Assembly (NCBI GenBank): GCA_029689965.1
Contig: CP121450.1
Coordinates: forward strand, 558,001-622,000
Reading direction: 5' to 3'
From: Curtobacterium flaccumfaciens
GTDB taxonomy: Bacteria; Actinomycetota; Actinomycetes; Actinomycetales; Microbacteriaceae
Length of the DNA: 64,000 bases
Of the stretch, positions 48,642 through 58,739 are shown one piece after another. Every line of letters begins with the position of its first letter. The stretch's first letter is position 1. The position numbers and the translations under genes are program-made. The notes under the pieces were generated by a model. That model saw nothing but the letters and a program-made list of their open reading frames with translations. It was not told where the DNA came from and made no database searches.

Positions 48642-49754
48642 TCAGGCGGTCGCGGCGGACGTCGTGGGGTGCAGGGCGTGGAGCTCCGGGGCCGGGTCGC
48701 CGACGATGCAGCGGGCCAGGGCATCGCCGAGCAACGGGCCCATCGTGAGTCCAGCTGCGCCGTAGCCGGTGGCGACGAAGAGGCGCTCGTGCCCCGGGAC
48801 GGCCCCGACGATCGGCATCGTGTCGTCGGCCAGCGGGCGGAGTCCGACACGGGTCTCGAGGAACGTCGCGTCGGCGAGCCCCGGCGCGATCGACAGCGCG
48901 TCCCGCAGGACCTGGAGCTGCCCGGCCGCCGTCACACGGGCGTCGAAGCCGCTGCCGGTCTCGCGGGTCGCACCGACGGCGACGCGCGACCCGTCGAACG
49001 CGACGAGGTAGTGGTGCGAGAGCGGGTGCACGGAGGGCCAGTGCGTGGTGTCCACCCGGGCAGGCTCAGGTGCGTGATCTGTCCGCGCTGCGGCGCCACC
49101 GGGACCCGCAGCCCGAGGGCTCCGAGCAGGTCGTTCGTCCACGCGCCGCCGGCGAGCACGATCGCGTCGGCCTCCACGGCCCGGTCCCCGACGCGCACCC
49201 GTCCGTCGTCGACGAGCGTGGCATGCGCCGTGACGGTCGTCCCACCGTGCCGCCGGCCGGCCTCGACGAGCGCATCGCGGACGGTCCGCCCGTCGACCCG
49301 ACCGCCGCCCTCGATCCAGAGGGCGTCGAGACCGGGTGCGAGCGGCGGGAACAGCTTCGCGAGCGCGGTCGCCGCCGATCCGCTCCACCCTGCCGACCAC
49401 GTCCGGCTCCGCAGCGCGCCGGCGTTCCACCCGCTCCTCGGCCGCGTCGACCGCCGACGGGTCGGTGTTCACCACGAGGGCGCCACTCCGCCGGTGACCG
49501 GTGTGCGTGACGCCGACGTCCTCCAGACGCGTCAGGACCTCCGGCCAGAACGCCGCGCCACGGACGTACAGGTCCGCGAACGGGCCGTCGATCGCCGACG
49601 ACCACGGCTGCAGGATCCCGGCGCTCGCCGCGGTCGCCTGCCCGACCGCGGTGTCGTCGACGAGCGTCACGTCCACGCCGCGACGGGCGAGGGCGAAGAA
49701 GGTGGCGGCGCCGGCGATGCCCGACCCGATGACGACGGCGGAGCGTGATCCCAT
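48642..49754 (-). CDS. FAD-dependent amino acid oxidase (glycine oxidase/DadA-like)
   Basis: DAO-family flavoenzyme of about 370 residues. Rossmann motif AVVIGSGIAGAATFFALARRG, AGILQPW, GGAWTNDLLG, and C-terminal FVATGYGAAGLTMGPLLGDALA typical of ThiO/DadA. Frame changes near 49385 (an extra G, ATC to GCG GCG) and near 49063 (a missing G) split it. ATG 49754 starts MGSRSAVVIG. It converges on the GNAT gene (stops 4 bp apart) and has no operon partner. Likely oxidises an amino acid to an imino acid; the substrate is unknown. Confidence 0.83.
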   Translation of the reverse strand: MGSRSAVVIGSGIAGAATFFALARRGVDVTLVDDTAVGQATAASAGILQPWSSAIDGPFADLYVRGAAFWPEVLTRLEDVGVTHTGHRRSGALVVNTDPSAVDAAEERVERRRAAEPDVVGRVERIGGDRAREAVPAARTRSRRPLDRGRRSGRRADRPRCARRGRPAARWDDRHGACHARRRRTGARRGPGRGGRRDRARRRRVDERPARSPRAAGPGGAAARTDHAPEPARVDTTHWPSVHPLSHHYLVAFDGSRVAVGATRETGSGFDARVTAAGQLQVLRDALSIAPGLADATFLETRVGLRPLADDTMPIVGAVPGHERLFVATGYGAAGLTMGPLLGDALARCIVGDPAPELHALHPTTSAATA

Positions 49755-49894
49755 GCACCGATCCTGCCGGAAGGCACATCCGACGCACGCGCGCACAGGC
49801 CAGTTCGGGAGGTTGACCCTGCTGGCAGCCGATCAGCACACTGACTGCGTCGGGCAAGGGACTGCCCGGGCACAGGGGACCAGGAGGGTCGATC

Positions 49895-50867
49895 GTGCGC
49901 ATGTCTTCCGTGACCGCAGGGGTGGTCGTACTCGGGATCGTGGTCACCGCGGTCGTCGTCACCTCGATCGACGAGGGCGGGCCGACGCGGCGCCGACGTG
50001 TCGGGGCGACCGGATCACCGTCGCCGAACTCACGACCGGGTGCGCGGTGGCGACGGGGACGGTCGTCCTGCCCGACGGCCACCGCTTCGGCGTCCCGCGC
50101 GCCGGCACGACGGTGTCCGCGCTGCCGGTGGGCGCAGCCGGTGCGCACGACCCGGGCGACGTGTCCATCACGAACACCGGGCGGGCCGGCATCGCGGTGG
50201 TCGTCGACCACGTCTGGTCCGGTTCGCCGGCGGCCGTCCGGCAGGAGCGAGCGGCGGTCCGGGCCAGGTCCGCCGTCGTGGCGCGCGCCGCCACCGCGAC
50301 CACGACGCAGCCAGTGTCGAGCTGCAGCAACAGGACGTTCACCAAACTCGGCTTCCGGTGGGCGGCACCGATCAGCTGGAGCTACAACGCCACGGGGCAG
50401 AAGGTCTCCGGCGCGTCGACGATCCGTTCTGGGGCCGACGCGTGGACGGGCGCCGTGTCGGTGTGCGGGAGGAAGGCCACCACGACCGCGGCCGAGCGGT
50501 TCGTCGGCACCACCACCCAGGCGACCGGCGTCACGGCGGCCAGTGGGTGCGGGGCGTCGAGCGGGACGAGCGTCGTCGGGTGGGGCTCGCTGCGCTCGGG
50601 CACCCTGGCGGTGACGTGCGTCTGGTCGCGGTCCGGAACGGCGATCGAGGTCGACCAGCGGTACTCGACGGCGGTGGCCTCACGGCGTGCTCCGGTGCCC
50701 GGTTCGACCTGCGCGGCGTCGCGACGCACGAGTGGGGCCACGCGTTCGGAGCCGGGCACACGGCGCGGAACAGCGGCCTCGTGATGAAGCCGGCGTCGAC
50801 GACCTGCGAGGTCGGCCAGCGCACGCTCGGGCTCGGCGACCTGATGGGCATCGACGCCCTGTACTGA
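49895..50867 (+). CDS. Secreted metzincin-type zinc metalloprotease (matrixin-like)
   Basis: About 325 residues. N-terminal signal anchor ([17 protein letters not shown]), a pro-region, then a Cys-containing domain ([20 protein letters not shown]) and the zinc site [12 protein letters not shown], i.e. HExxHxxGxxH, near the C-terminus with LVMKPAS as Met-turn equivalent. A G is missing near 49985 and a C near 50683; the zinc site lies after the second. GTG 49895 has AGGAGGG nine bases upstream. Acts outside the cell or at its surface; short length and late HExxH match small actinobacterial matrixin-like proteins. Confidence 0.8.
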
Positions 50868-50871
50868 TTCG

Positions 50872-50889
50872 TCGATTCTCTAGGATCGA
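50872..50889. promoter_or_regulatory. Probable GntR autoregulatory site
   Basis: TCGATTCTCTAGGATCGA, imperfect 18-bp palindrome (14 of 18 symmetric) directly before the gntR ATG. Its centre (TCT-CTAGGA) resembles the perfect site TCCTATAGGA at 51645-51660 ahead of the catabolic genes. Confidence 0.45.
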
Positions 50890-50892
50890 GGC

Positions 50893-51608
50893 ATGTCCAG
50901 CACGATGCCCGGGTTCGGGAGCGAACGCATCACGCAGCTCGGCCTGCGGGACCGCGTCTACGACCGGGTGCTCGAGGTGCTCATGGGCCACGACGTCGAA
51001 CCGGGGATGCGCCTGTCGATCGACGGCCTCGCCCGGACCCTCGGCGTCTCACCCACCCCGGTGCGCGAGGCGCTCGTGCAGCTCGAGCGGACGGGCCTCG
51101 TCACGCGCGAGGCGAACAAGGGGTACCGGGTGTCCCCGCCGCTCGCGGGGACCAGCTCGAGGCGCTCTTCGACGCCCGGCTCATCGTGGAGAGCGGCGCC
51201 GTCGACCTCGCCGCCCGCGGAGACGTCGACGTGCTGCGGGGCCGTCTCGAGGGTGCGCTCGCCGAGCAGGCGGCCGTCGCCGAGGAGATCGCCGCCGTCG
51301 GAGCGGCGGACGCGTCCGAGGAGCTGATGGCCCGGTTCTTCCGGAGCGACTGGCAGTTCCACCAGCTCGTCTTCGACGCGACACGGAACCCGTTCCTCGA
51401 GGAGATGTCCGAGATCATCACGACGCGGGTGCACCGGATGCGCCAGATCGTGGAGGGTGGCGGCGACGACACCGACCGGGCCGTGCAGGAGCACCGGGCG
51501 GTCCTCGACGCGCTCGCCGAGGGACCTGCCGAAGCGGTGGCGGCGATGCGGCACCACATCGACGCGGTCCGACTGCGGTCCCGCGCCGACGCCTCGCACA
51601 CCGGGTAG
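50893..51608 (+). CDS. GntR-family regulator (FadR/FCD subgroup)
   Basis: About 239 residues. Winged helix (LRDRVYDRVLEVLMG, LARTLGVSPTPVREALVQLE, GLVTREANKGYRV) and an all-helical FCD ligand domain with metal-binding Asp/His positions (SDWQFHQLVFDATRNPFLEEM, HRMRQIV, EHRAVLDAL, MRHHID). A G is missing near 51149. The first gene before a sugar-catabolic operon on the same strand, with palindromes before both; likely represses the operon until a pathway intermediate binds. Confidence 0.9.
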
Positions 51609-51644
51609 CGCGGACGGGGTTGCGTTTCGGCGCTGTGTGAGTAT

Positions 51645-51660
51645 CTTTCCTATAGGAAAG
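51645..51660. promoter_or_regulatory. GntR operator, perfect palindrome before the catabolic operon
   Basis: CTTTCCTATAGGAAAG, a perfect 16-bp palindrome 39 bp before the GTG start of the first catabolic gene. The AT-rich centre could overlap a -10 element. Confidence 0.7.
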
Positions 51661-51699
51661 AGGTTCATCGCCGAACCGAGACATGCGAGGGAGCATTCC

Positions 51700-52697
51700 G
51701 TGACCACACCACAGGACTGGGTCGACCAGGACTGGAACCCCGCCACCTGGACCTCCGACACCTGGCCGATCGCCACCTGTCTGCACGGGTTCCCCCGGTC
51801 ACCCGTGACGGGACCGCGTTCCACGACGCCGACCCCGAGGTCTGGGACGACGTGTTCGCGCAGATCGAGGCCGTCGGGTTCTCGCTCGCCGAGCTCGCCG
51901 ACAGCCACATCCGGCCCGCCGACCTCGAGCGGTCCCGGCGGGACGAGCTGTTTGCCATCGCGAAGGCCCACGGCGTCGGCATCCCGTCGGTGCACCTGCA
52001 GCGCAAGAGCGTCATCCAGCCCGGGCACGAGGAGGACAACCTCGCCTACGCGCACCGGACGATCGACGCCGCGGCCGAGTGGGGCATGCAGGTCTTCTCC
52101 ACCGGACTGCACCAGCCGTTCACCGACGCCCAGCGCGCGGCCCTGTGGTTCTGGACCGCGCAGGGCCCGAAGGACCCCGACGACCCGGAGGTCCGGAAGG
52201 CCGCCGTCTCGCGACTGCGTGAGCTCGGGGAGCACGCCGCCTCCGTCGGGCTGCCGATGGCGCTCGAGCTGTACGAGGACACGTACCTCGGCACCGCCGA
52301 CAGTGCCGTGCGGCTGATCGAGGAGATAGGCCTGGACAACGTCGGGCTCAACGCGGACGTCGCGAACCTCATCCGCCTGCACCGCCCGGTCGAGGACTGG
52401 CGGGAGCTGTTCGCCAAGACCATGCCGCTGACGAACTACCTGCACGTGAAGAACTACACGCGGGACGAAGCGGGCGACGGCAGCTGGGCGACGAGCGCGC
52501 CGAGCACCATGGAGGCCGGGCTCATCAACTACCGCCAGGTCCTCCGCGACGCCGTGGCCGACGGCTTTCGCGGGATCGTCATGACGGAGCAGTACGGCGG
52601 GGACAGCCTCGGCGTCTGCGCCACCAACCAGCAGTACATCCGTTCCGTGCTCGCCACCACGAGCGTGGGCACGAAGCACGAAGGAGCAACACGATGA
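51700..52697 (+). CDS. Xylose-isomerase-like TIM-barrel sugar isomerase/epimerase
   Basis: About 332 residues, AP-endonuclease-2-like TIM barrel as in sugar (phosphate) isomerases and epimerases. Barrel signatures: VGFSLAELADSH, IPSVHLQR, MQVFSTGLHQPF, MALELYEDTYLG with metal-binding Glu, NVGLNADVANLI, YLHVKNYTRDE with His, and GIVMTEQYGGD with the last Glu. One C is missing near 51800 (HGFPPVTRDGTAFHDAD). GTG 51700 gives MTTPQDWVDQDW. First gene of the operon after the GntR palindrome, overlapping the dehydrogenase gene by 4 bp. Confidence 0.82.
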
Positions 52698-53648
52698 GCA
52701 CCCTCGACATCGCCGTCGTCGGGTCCGGCTACATGGGCGGCGGGATCGCCCAGGTCCTCGCCCTCGCCGGCCACACCGTCCGGATCGCGGACGTCTCCGC
52801 CGAGATCGCCGCGTCCAACCGCGCACGGCTCATCGCCGAGACGGAGCAGTTCGTCGCGGACGGCCTGTTCCCCGCGGACGCGGTGTCGCGCGTCGACGCC
52901 CACCTCAGCGCCGCGACCTCCATCGAGGAAGCGGTCGCCACGGCCGACTTCATCGAGGAGGCCGTGCCCGAGAAGCTCGAGATCAAGCACGCGACCCTCC
53001 GCCGCATCAGCGAGGCCGCCCGCCCCGACGCCGTGATCGGGTCGAACACCTCGACGATCCTCATCGCGTCGCTGGCCGAGGCCGTGGTCGGACCGGAGCG
53101 GTTCCTCGGGGTGCACTTCTCGAACCCCGCGCCGTTCATCCCCGGCGTCGAGCTCATCCCGCACCCGACGACGAACGAGCACGCGATCGAGGTCGGCGAG
53201 GCCGTCGTCGCCGCGACGGGCAAGCAGTCCGCGCGGGTCGAGGACTCGACCGGGTTCGTCCTCAACCGGCTGCAGTACGCGCTGTTCGAGGAGGCCACGA
53301 AGATCGCCGACGAGGGCATCGCCAGCCCTGACGACATCGACACGATCGTCCGGACCACCTTCGGGTTCCGCCTGCCGTTCTTCGGCCCCTTCGCCATCGC
53401 CGACATGGCGGGGCTCGACGTCTACGCGTTCTGCTTCGAGTCGCTGCAGACCCGCTGGCCCGAGCGCTTCGCCACCCCGGCGTCGCTGCAGCAGCACGTC
53501 GACGCGGGCGAGCTCGGCACGAAGTCGGGTGCCGGGTACCTCGAGGTGCCCGCCGACCGGACGCCGGAGCTCGTGGCCTACCGGAACAAGGCGTACGTCG
53601 CCATGCAGAAGCTTCCTCGACGAGCTCGGCCCGGCACCGATCCACTGA
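52694..53648 (+). CDS. 3-hydroxyacyl-CoA dehydrogenase-family (hydroxyacid/polyol) dehydrogenase
   Basis: About 317 residues, two-domain NAD enzyme. IAVVGSGYMGGGIAQVLALAG binds NAD; GSNTSTILI and HFSNPAPFIPGVELIP carry the catalytic Ser and His; FVLNRLQYALFEEA starts the C-terminal domain. Related to L-gulonate 3-dehydrogenase and carnitine dehydrogenase, so in this carbohydrate operon a sugar acid or polyol is more likely than an acyl-CoA. Near 53608 AAGCTC reads AAGCTTC; the repaired end is LDELGPAPIH with stop 53646-53648. Confidence 0.83.
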
Positions 53649-53659
53649 GGGGAACGACC

Positions 53660-54426
53660 ATGAGCGACCAGAACCTGGACCACACCGTCGTCCTCACCGG
53701 AGCGGCCTCACCGCGGGGCATCGGCCGGGCGACCGCACACCACCTCGCCGAGGCGGGCTGGAACGTCGGGATCATCGACCTCGACCAGACCGCGAGCGAG
53801 CAGGTCGCCGCGGAGATCCGCGAGCAGCACGGCGTCCGGGCCGTGGGCACCGGCGCGAACGTCGCCGACGAGTCCGCCGTCCGTGCGGCCTTCGACACGG
53901 TCGAGGCGCAGCTCGCGCCGGTCACCGCGCTCGTGAACCTCGCCGGGGTGTCCTCGGCGCACGCCTACCTCGACCTGCCCGAGGGGGAGTGGCACCGCGT
54001 GCTGTCGATCAACCTCGACGGCGTGCACTTCGCGAGCCTCCGGGCGGCGGAGTCGATGGTGCAGCACGGCTACGGACGCATCGTGAACCTGTCGTCCGTC
54101 TCCGCCCAGCGCGGCGGCGGGACCTTCAGCAAGACGCCCTACACGGTCGCCAAGGCCGGCGTGATCGGTCTGACCCGCGGTCTCGCCCGGGAGCTCGGAC
54201 CGAAGGGCGTCACGGTCAACGCGATCGCCCCCGGCCGATCGACACGGACATCATGGGCGGCACGCTGTCCGAGGAGCGGAAGGTCGAGCTGGCCGCCGAC
54301 GGGGTCCTGCCCCGGATCGGGACGCCGCGGGACATCGCGGCCGCGGTCGCCTACCTCATCGGCGAGGACGCCGGGTTCGTCACCGGTCAGACGCTGAACG
54401 TCGACGGCGGCCTGTACATGCACTAG
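53660..54426 (+). CDS. Short-chain dehydrogenase/reductase
   Basis: About 256 residues. TGAASPRGIGRAT cofactor loop, NLAG, SSVSAQRGGGTFSKTPYTVAKAG with catalytic Ser-Tyr-Lys, and C-terminal TLNVDGGLYMH. A G is missing near 54238 (APGPIDTDIMGG). Twelve bases after the previous stop, GGGGAAC upstream as ribosome site. Likely oxidises a sugar alcohol or reduces a keto-sugar in the same pathway. Confidence 0.88.
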
Positions 54427-54429
54427 ACG

Positions 54430-54461
54430 GAACCGCCTGCGGTTCGCGTGCCGACGGCACG
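54430..54461 (+). other. Two small hairpins between SDR and MFS genes
   Basis: GAACCGC-CT-GCGGTTC (54430-54445) followed at once by CGTGCC-GAC-GGCACG (54447-54461). They sit in the 124-bp gap after the SDR stop and may stabilise or partly terminate the upstream mRNA. No T-tract. Confidence 0.4.
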
Positions 54462-54550
54462 AGACGAGCCGCCCCTCCAGGCCGGACCGCCGACCCGACG
54501 GTCGACGCCGGCCGACCCGAAGAACCGACCATGATCGCGAAGGAGCGACC

Positions 54551-55928
54551 GTGTCCTCATCCCTGCCCGCCCTGGGGTCCACCCACGACCCAGCCCTGAA
54601 GTCGGCCATCGGCAAGGCGACGAAACACCTCATGCCGATGCTCGTCATCCTGTACTTCGTCGCGTTCCTCGACCGCACGAACGTCGGCTTCGCCGAGGAG
54701 GCCCTGAGCGTCGACCGCGACATCTCCGACGCGGCGTTCGCCCTCGGCGCAGGCATCTTCTTCATCGGCTACGCGATCTTCGAGATCCCGTCGAACCTGC
54801 TCCTCAAGCGGTTCGGTGCGCGCTTCTGGCTCGCCCGCATCGCGATCACGTGGGGCATCGTCGCCGCGCTGTTCTCGTTCACCACGAACGACACGATGTT
54901 CATCGTGCTGCGGTTCATCCTCGGTGTGACCGAGGCGGGACTGTTCCCGGGCGTGATCATGTACCTGTCCGAGTGGTTCCCGAACAAGGTCCGCGTGCGG
55001 ATGTTCGCGATCTTCTACCTGGCGCAGCCCTTCTCGCAGATGGTCGGCGCCCCGCTCTCCGGCGGGCTCATCAGCTTCGGCGACCAGGCGACCCCGTTCC
55101 ACGGCTGGCAGGTGATGTTCGCGGGTGAGGGGCTCCTGGCCGTGCTGGCCGGCATCGCAGCACTCGTGTTCCTCACGAACAGCCCGCAGCAGGCGAGGTG
55201 GCTGGAGCCGGGGAGAAGGACTCGTTGACGGCGGCGATGGCGCGCGAGGACACCGCCCGCAGCGAGGACGGCCCGACGGGCATCTGGAAGGCGCTGGCGA
55301 GCTGGCGCGTCTGGTACTTCACGGTCATCTACTTCTGCCTGCAGGTCGCCGTCTACGGCACGACGTTCTACCTGCCGCAGCAGGTGTCGTCGCTCCTCGG
55401 GCAGGACGTCGGCTGGCAGGTCGGACTCGTCGCGGCGATCCCGTGGCTCGTCGGCCTGGTCGCCTGCTACCTCGTCGGGTCGAAGGCCGACACCGTCCGT
55501 CGGCGGCGACGCTGGGGCTCGCTGTTCTACGTCACGACCGGGCTGTCGATCCTCGGGTCCGCGTGGGCCGGGCGAACGGCCAGCCGGTCCTCGGCATCCT
55601 CTTCATCACCCTGGCGGTCGCGAGCTTCCTCGCCGTGGGGCCGATCACCTGGGCGTACCCGACGGCGTTCCTCACCGGTGCCGCGGCGGCCGCCGGCATC
55701 GGGCTCATCAACTCGCTCGGCAACCTCGGCGGGTTCGTGGCCCCGATCATGCGCACGGCGATCAACGAGGTCGTCCCGACGGACAGCGGAGCGTTCGGCA
55801 TCGTGTCGCTCGGCATCCTGGCGTTCGTGGCCGCGGTGATGATCTTCTGCACGAAGCTCTTCCGCGGTGCGAAGGCGGACGAGCTGCTCGACACGACGCA
55901 CGTGCGCACGCGGGAGGGCGAGCGATGA
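54551..55928 (+). CDS. MFS transporter, anion:cation symporter (ACS) family
   Basis: About 460 residues, some 12 membrane helices. LVILYFVAFLDRTNVGFA, FFIGYAIFEIPSNLLLKRFGAR and GVTEAGLFPGVIMYLSEWF are the usual ACS motifs; relatives carry sugar acids, tartrate, pantothenate or nicotinate. Two G bases are missing (near 55212 and 55573). GTG start with GGAGCG six bases upstream. The stop overlaps the kinase gene (ATGA). Presumed importer of the operon's substrate, which suggests an organic acid or polyol form. Confidence 0.87.
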
Positions 55929-57649
55929 CCCGGCTCTTCAACGACCCCGCGGCCTTCGCGGACGAGTCCACCGACGGGTTCGTCGCCGCCAACGAGCGGT
56001 GGGTCCGCCGGGTGCACGGCGGCGTGGCCCGCGCCACGGCGTCGCCCGACGGCACGGTCGCCCTGGTGATCGGCGGCGGCTCGGGCCACTACCCGGCGTT
56101 CGGCGGACTCGTCGGGCCCGGGCTTGCGGCGGGAGCCGCGATGGGCAACCTGTTCGCCAGCCCGAGCGCGCAGCAGGTCGCCGCCGTGGCACGGGCGAGC
56201 GAGCACGGCGGCGGGGTCCTGCTCAGCTACGGCAACTACGCCGGCGACGTGCTGAACTTCGACGCGGCCGCGCGGACACTCGAGGCGTCCGGGATCGACG
56301 TCCGCACCGTGCGCGTCACCGACGACGTCGCGTCCGCGCCGGCCGACCGCGCGGACGAGCGCCGCGGCATCGCGGGCGACCTGTGCGTCTTCAAGGTGGC
56401 GGGTGCCGCGGCGGAACGCGGCGACGACCTCGACACGGTGACGGCGATCGCAGACCGCGCGAACGACCGGACCCGGTCCTTCGGCGTCGCGTTCTCCGGG
56501 TGCTCGCTGCCCGGCGCCGACGAGCCGCTGTTCGAGGTGCCCGAGGGCCGGATGGCGATCGGCATGGGCATCCACGGCGAACGCGGCATCGACGAGACCG
56601 ACGTCCCGACCGCGTCCGGCCTGGCCACCCTGCTCGTGAGCCGGCTCCTCGACGAGTTGCCGCACGGCGTGACCCGGACGGCGCGCGGGTCGTGCCGATC
56701 CTCAACGGCCTCGGCAGCGTCAAGTACGAGGAGCTCTTCGTGGTCTACCGCTCCGTGCAGCGGCTGCTCGCCGACGCCGGCGTCGTGATCGTCGACCCCG
56801 AGGTCGGCGAGCTCGTGACGAGCTTCGACATGGCCGGGGTCTCGCTCACCCTGTTCTGGCTGGACGACGAGCTCGAACGGCTCTGGTCGGCCCCGGCCGA
56901 CGCCCCGGCGTTCCGGAAGGGCGGCGCGATCGAGGCGGAGCGGCTGCCCGAGTCCACGCTCGTGGCCGACGAGGGCGTCACGGTGGGCTCCGGTTCGGCC
57001 GAGTCGCAGGCCGTCGCGACGCGCGTCGCCGCGGCGCTCGCCGCGGCTCGTCGCGTCGTCGACGAGCACGTCGACGAACTCGGTGAGATGGACGCGATCG
57101 CCGGGGACGGCGACCACGGGATCGGCATGCAGCGCGGCGCGCACGCCGCGGACGCCGCCGCTCAGCAGGCGCTGGGCCGCGACGTCGGAGCCGGCGGGCT
57201 GCTCGCCGTCGCCGCCGACGCGTGGTCGGACAAGGCCGGCGGGACGTCCGGTGCGATCTGGGGGCCGCCCTGGAGGCACTCGGTCGCGTCGTCGGGGACG
57301 ACTCGCGTCCGTCGTCGGCGCGGCTCGCCGACGCGGTGCACGCCGCCACGACGGCGGTGCTGGCATTCGGTGCCGTTCCCGGGACAAGACGATGGTCGAC
57401 GCCCTCGTGCCGTTCGACGAGGCGTTCGAGGCCGCCGTGCGCGACGGCGCCACGACGGCGGACGCCTGGCGGACCGCCGCAGCGGCTGCACGCGAGGCCG
57501 CGGACGCCACCGCGGACCTGGTGCCGCGGAAGGGTCGGGCCAGGACCCACGCCGAGCAGGCCGTGGGCACGAGGGACCCGGGAGCGGTGTCCTTCGCGCT
57601 GATCGTCGAGACGGTGACCACGGTCATCGAGGAGGGAGCAGCGCGATGA
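55925..57649 (+). CDS. Dihydroxyacetone kinase-family fusion (DhaK-DhaL), ATP-dependent
   Basis: One polypeptide of about 576 residues with both halves. DhaK part: IGGGSGHYPAFGG, NYAGDVLNFD, and GIHGERG whose His binds the keto group covalently; NGLGSVKYEELFVVY closes it. DhaL part (from about residue 355): AGDGDHGIGMQRG and DKAGGTSGAIWG bind ADP and magnesium, with PGDKTMVDAL. Three G/C bases are missing (near 56690, 57263 and 57373). Fused enzymes use ATP rather than the PTS protein. The family includes dihydroxyacetone and L-erythrulose kinases; the neighbouring isomerase favours a ketotetrose. Confidence 0.87.
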
Positions 57650-57694
57650 CGCCGCGACACGTCGACCGTTCGGTGCCGGTCGGGGCGACGTCTG

Positions 57695-58486
57695 ATGCCG
57701 GGGCCCACGGCGGCCGCCCCGTTGACGATCGGGGTGTCGTTGAAGATGTACTTCTCGCACGCCCGGACGCTGGAGTGGACGGCCGCCGTGGCGGACCTTG
57801 CTCGTCGACACTCCGCGGTGCGGTCCGGCACGGTCAAGCTCTTCGTGGCCCCGACGTTCCCGTCGCTCGTGCCGGTCCGTGCCCTGATCGGTGACGCCCC
57901 GGTGCTGCTCGCGGCGCAGGACCTGGCGTGGGCCGACGAGGGCGCGTTCACCGGCGAGGTGTCCGGCGCGGAGCTGCGGGAGATCGGCGTCGAGCTCGTC
58001 GAGATCGGGCACGCCGAGCGCCGGTCTCTGTTCCACGAGACGGACGACGAGATCGCCGGGAAGGTGCACGCCGCGTTCCGCAACCACCTGCGGCCGTTGA
58101 TCTGTGTGGGGGAGCCGACCCGTTCCTCCGCCGCGTCGGCGGTCGCGGAGGTGACCGCGCAGCTCGGCCGGTTCCTGGCGACGGCGATCGCGGACCGGAT
58201 CGTGGGCCGGGTGGTCGTGGCGTACGAGCCGGTGTGGGCGATCGGGGCTCCGGCTCCCGCGCCCGACGAGCACGTCGTCGAGGTCCTCGCCGGCGTCGAG
58301 TCGTACCTCGCGAGCCGACCGGAGCTCGTCGGCAGCGTCGCGATCTACGGTGGCAGCGCCGGCCCGGGACTGCTCACTCGTGGGCGTGGCCGCATCGGGG
58401 GTCTGTTCCTCGGACGGTTCGCACACGACCCCGCGGCGATCGCGACGATCCTCGACGAAGCCGAGACCATCGCTTCCACCGCCTGA
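57695..58486 (+). CDS. Triose-phosphate isomerase-family enzyme, probably a tetrose-phosphate isomerase
   Basis: 263 residues. All catalytic residues of the fold are present: Lys in GVSLKMYF (in place of the glycolytic GNWKMN), His in IGHAERR, Glu in AYEPVWAIG, and phosphate loop IYGGSAGP. The SLKMYF variant and its position behind a DhaK-DhaL fusion match the isomerases that act on erythrulose phosphates rather than glycolytic TpiA. ATG 57695 is used as the start; an ATG at 57646 overlapping the kinase stop would need a frame repair near 57680-57725 and may be the true start. Confidence 0.83.
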   Translation: MPGPTAAAPLTIGVSLKMYFSHARTLEWTAAVADLARRHSAVRSGTVKLFVAPTFPSLVPVRALIGDAPVLLAAQDLAWADEGAFTGEVSGAELREIGVELVEIGHAERRSLFHETDDEIAGKVHAAFRNHLRPLICVGEPTRSSAASAVAEVTAQLGRFLATAIADRIVGRVVVAYEPVWAIGAPAPAPDEHVVEVLAGVESYLASRPELVGSVAIYGGSAGPGLLTRGRGRIGGLFLGRFAHDPAAIATILDEAETIASTA

Positions 58487-58493
58487 TCACGTC

Positions 58494-58510
58494 GCCTCGC
58501 GCGACGAGGC
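58494..58510 (+). terminator. Operon-end hairpin
   Basis: GCCTCG (58494-58499) pairs with CGAGGC (58505-58510), loop CGCGA, eight bases after the isomerase stop. Short but well placed. Confidence 0.45.
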
Positions 58511-58533
58511 TGGGTCATCCCCGACTGCGCGGT

Positions 58534-58728
58534 CTACGGGCGGTGATCGTCGCGTCCCGACGGGCGATCAAGAGGCGCTTGACGCGGCCACTGGCCACCG
58601 CGTGAGCCGGCGAACACCCCGATGAGCGACCGTAGGACGGCGAGGAGGATCGTCACGATCCACCCTCGTTTCCTGGGGTCCGCGAACCCATCGTCGCCGT
58701 ACGGGCGATCGTAGTCAGGTCCGGTCAT
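58534..58728 (-). CDS. Small membrane protein, hypothetical
   Basis: 64 residues from ATG 58728: acidic, Tyr/Asp-rich start MTGPDYDRPYGDDGFADPRK, one hydrophobic helix GWIVTILLAVLRSLIGVFAG, and an Arg/Pro-rich tail. A purine-rich GGAGTGG precedes the ATG. The tail may be altered by a frameshift. No family recognised. Confidence 0.45.
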   Translation of the reverse strand: MTGPDYDRPYGDDGFADPRKRGWIVTILLAVLRSLIGVFAGSRGGQWPRQAPLDRPSGRDDHRP

Positions 58729-58739
58729 GGCCACTCCTC

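Noticed and set aside
52694..53648. Fatty-acid beta-oxidation 3-hydroxyacyl-CoA dehydrogenase
   Set aside because: The fold is right, but no thiolase, hydratase or CoA ligase is nearby and all neighbours are carbohydrate genes; gulonate/carnitine-type relatives share the same motifs.
57695..58486. Glycolytic triose-phosphate isomerase (tpiA)
   Set aside because: The Lys motif is SLKMYF rather than the glycolytic NWKMN type, and it belongs to a regulated carbohydrate operon. The glycolytic gene normally sits with gap and pgk.
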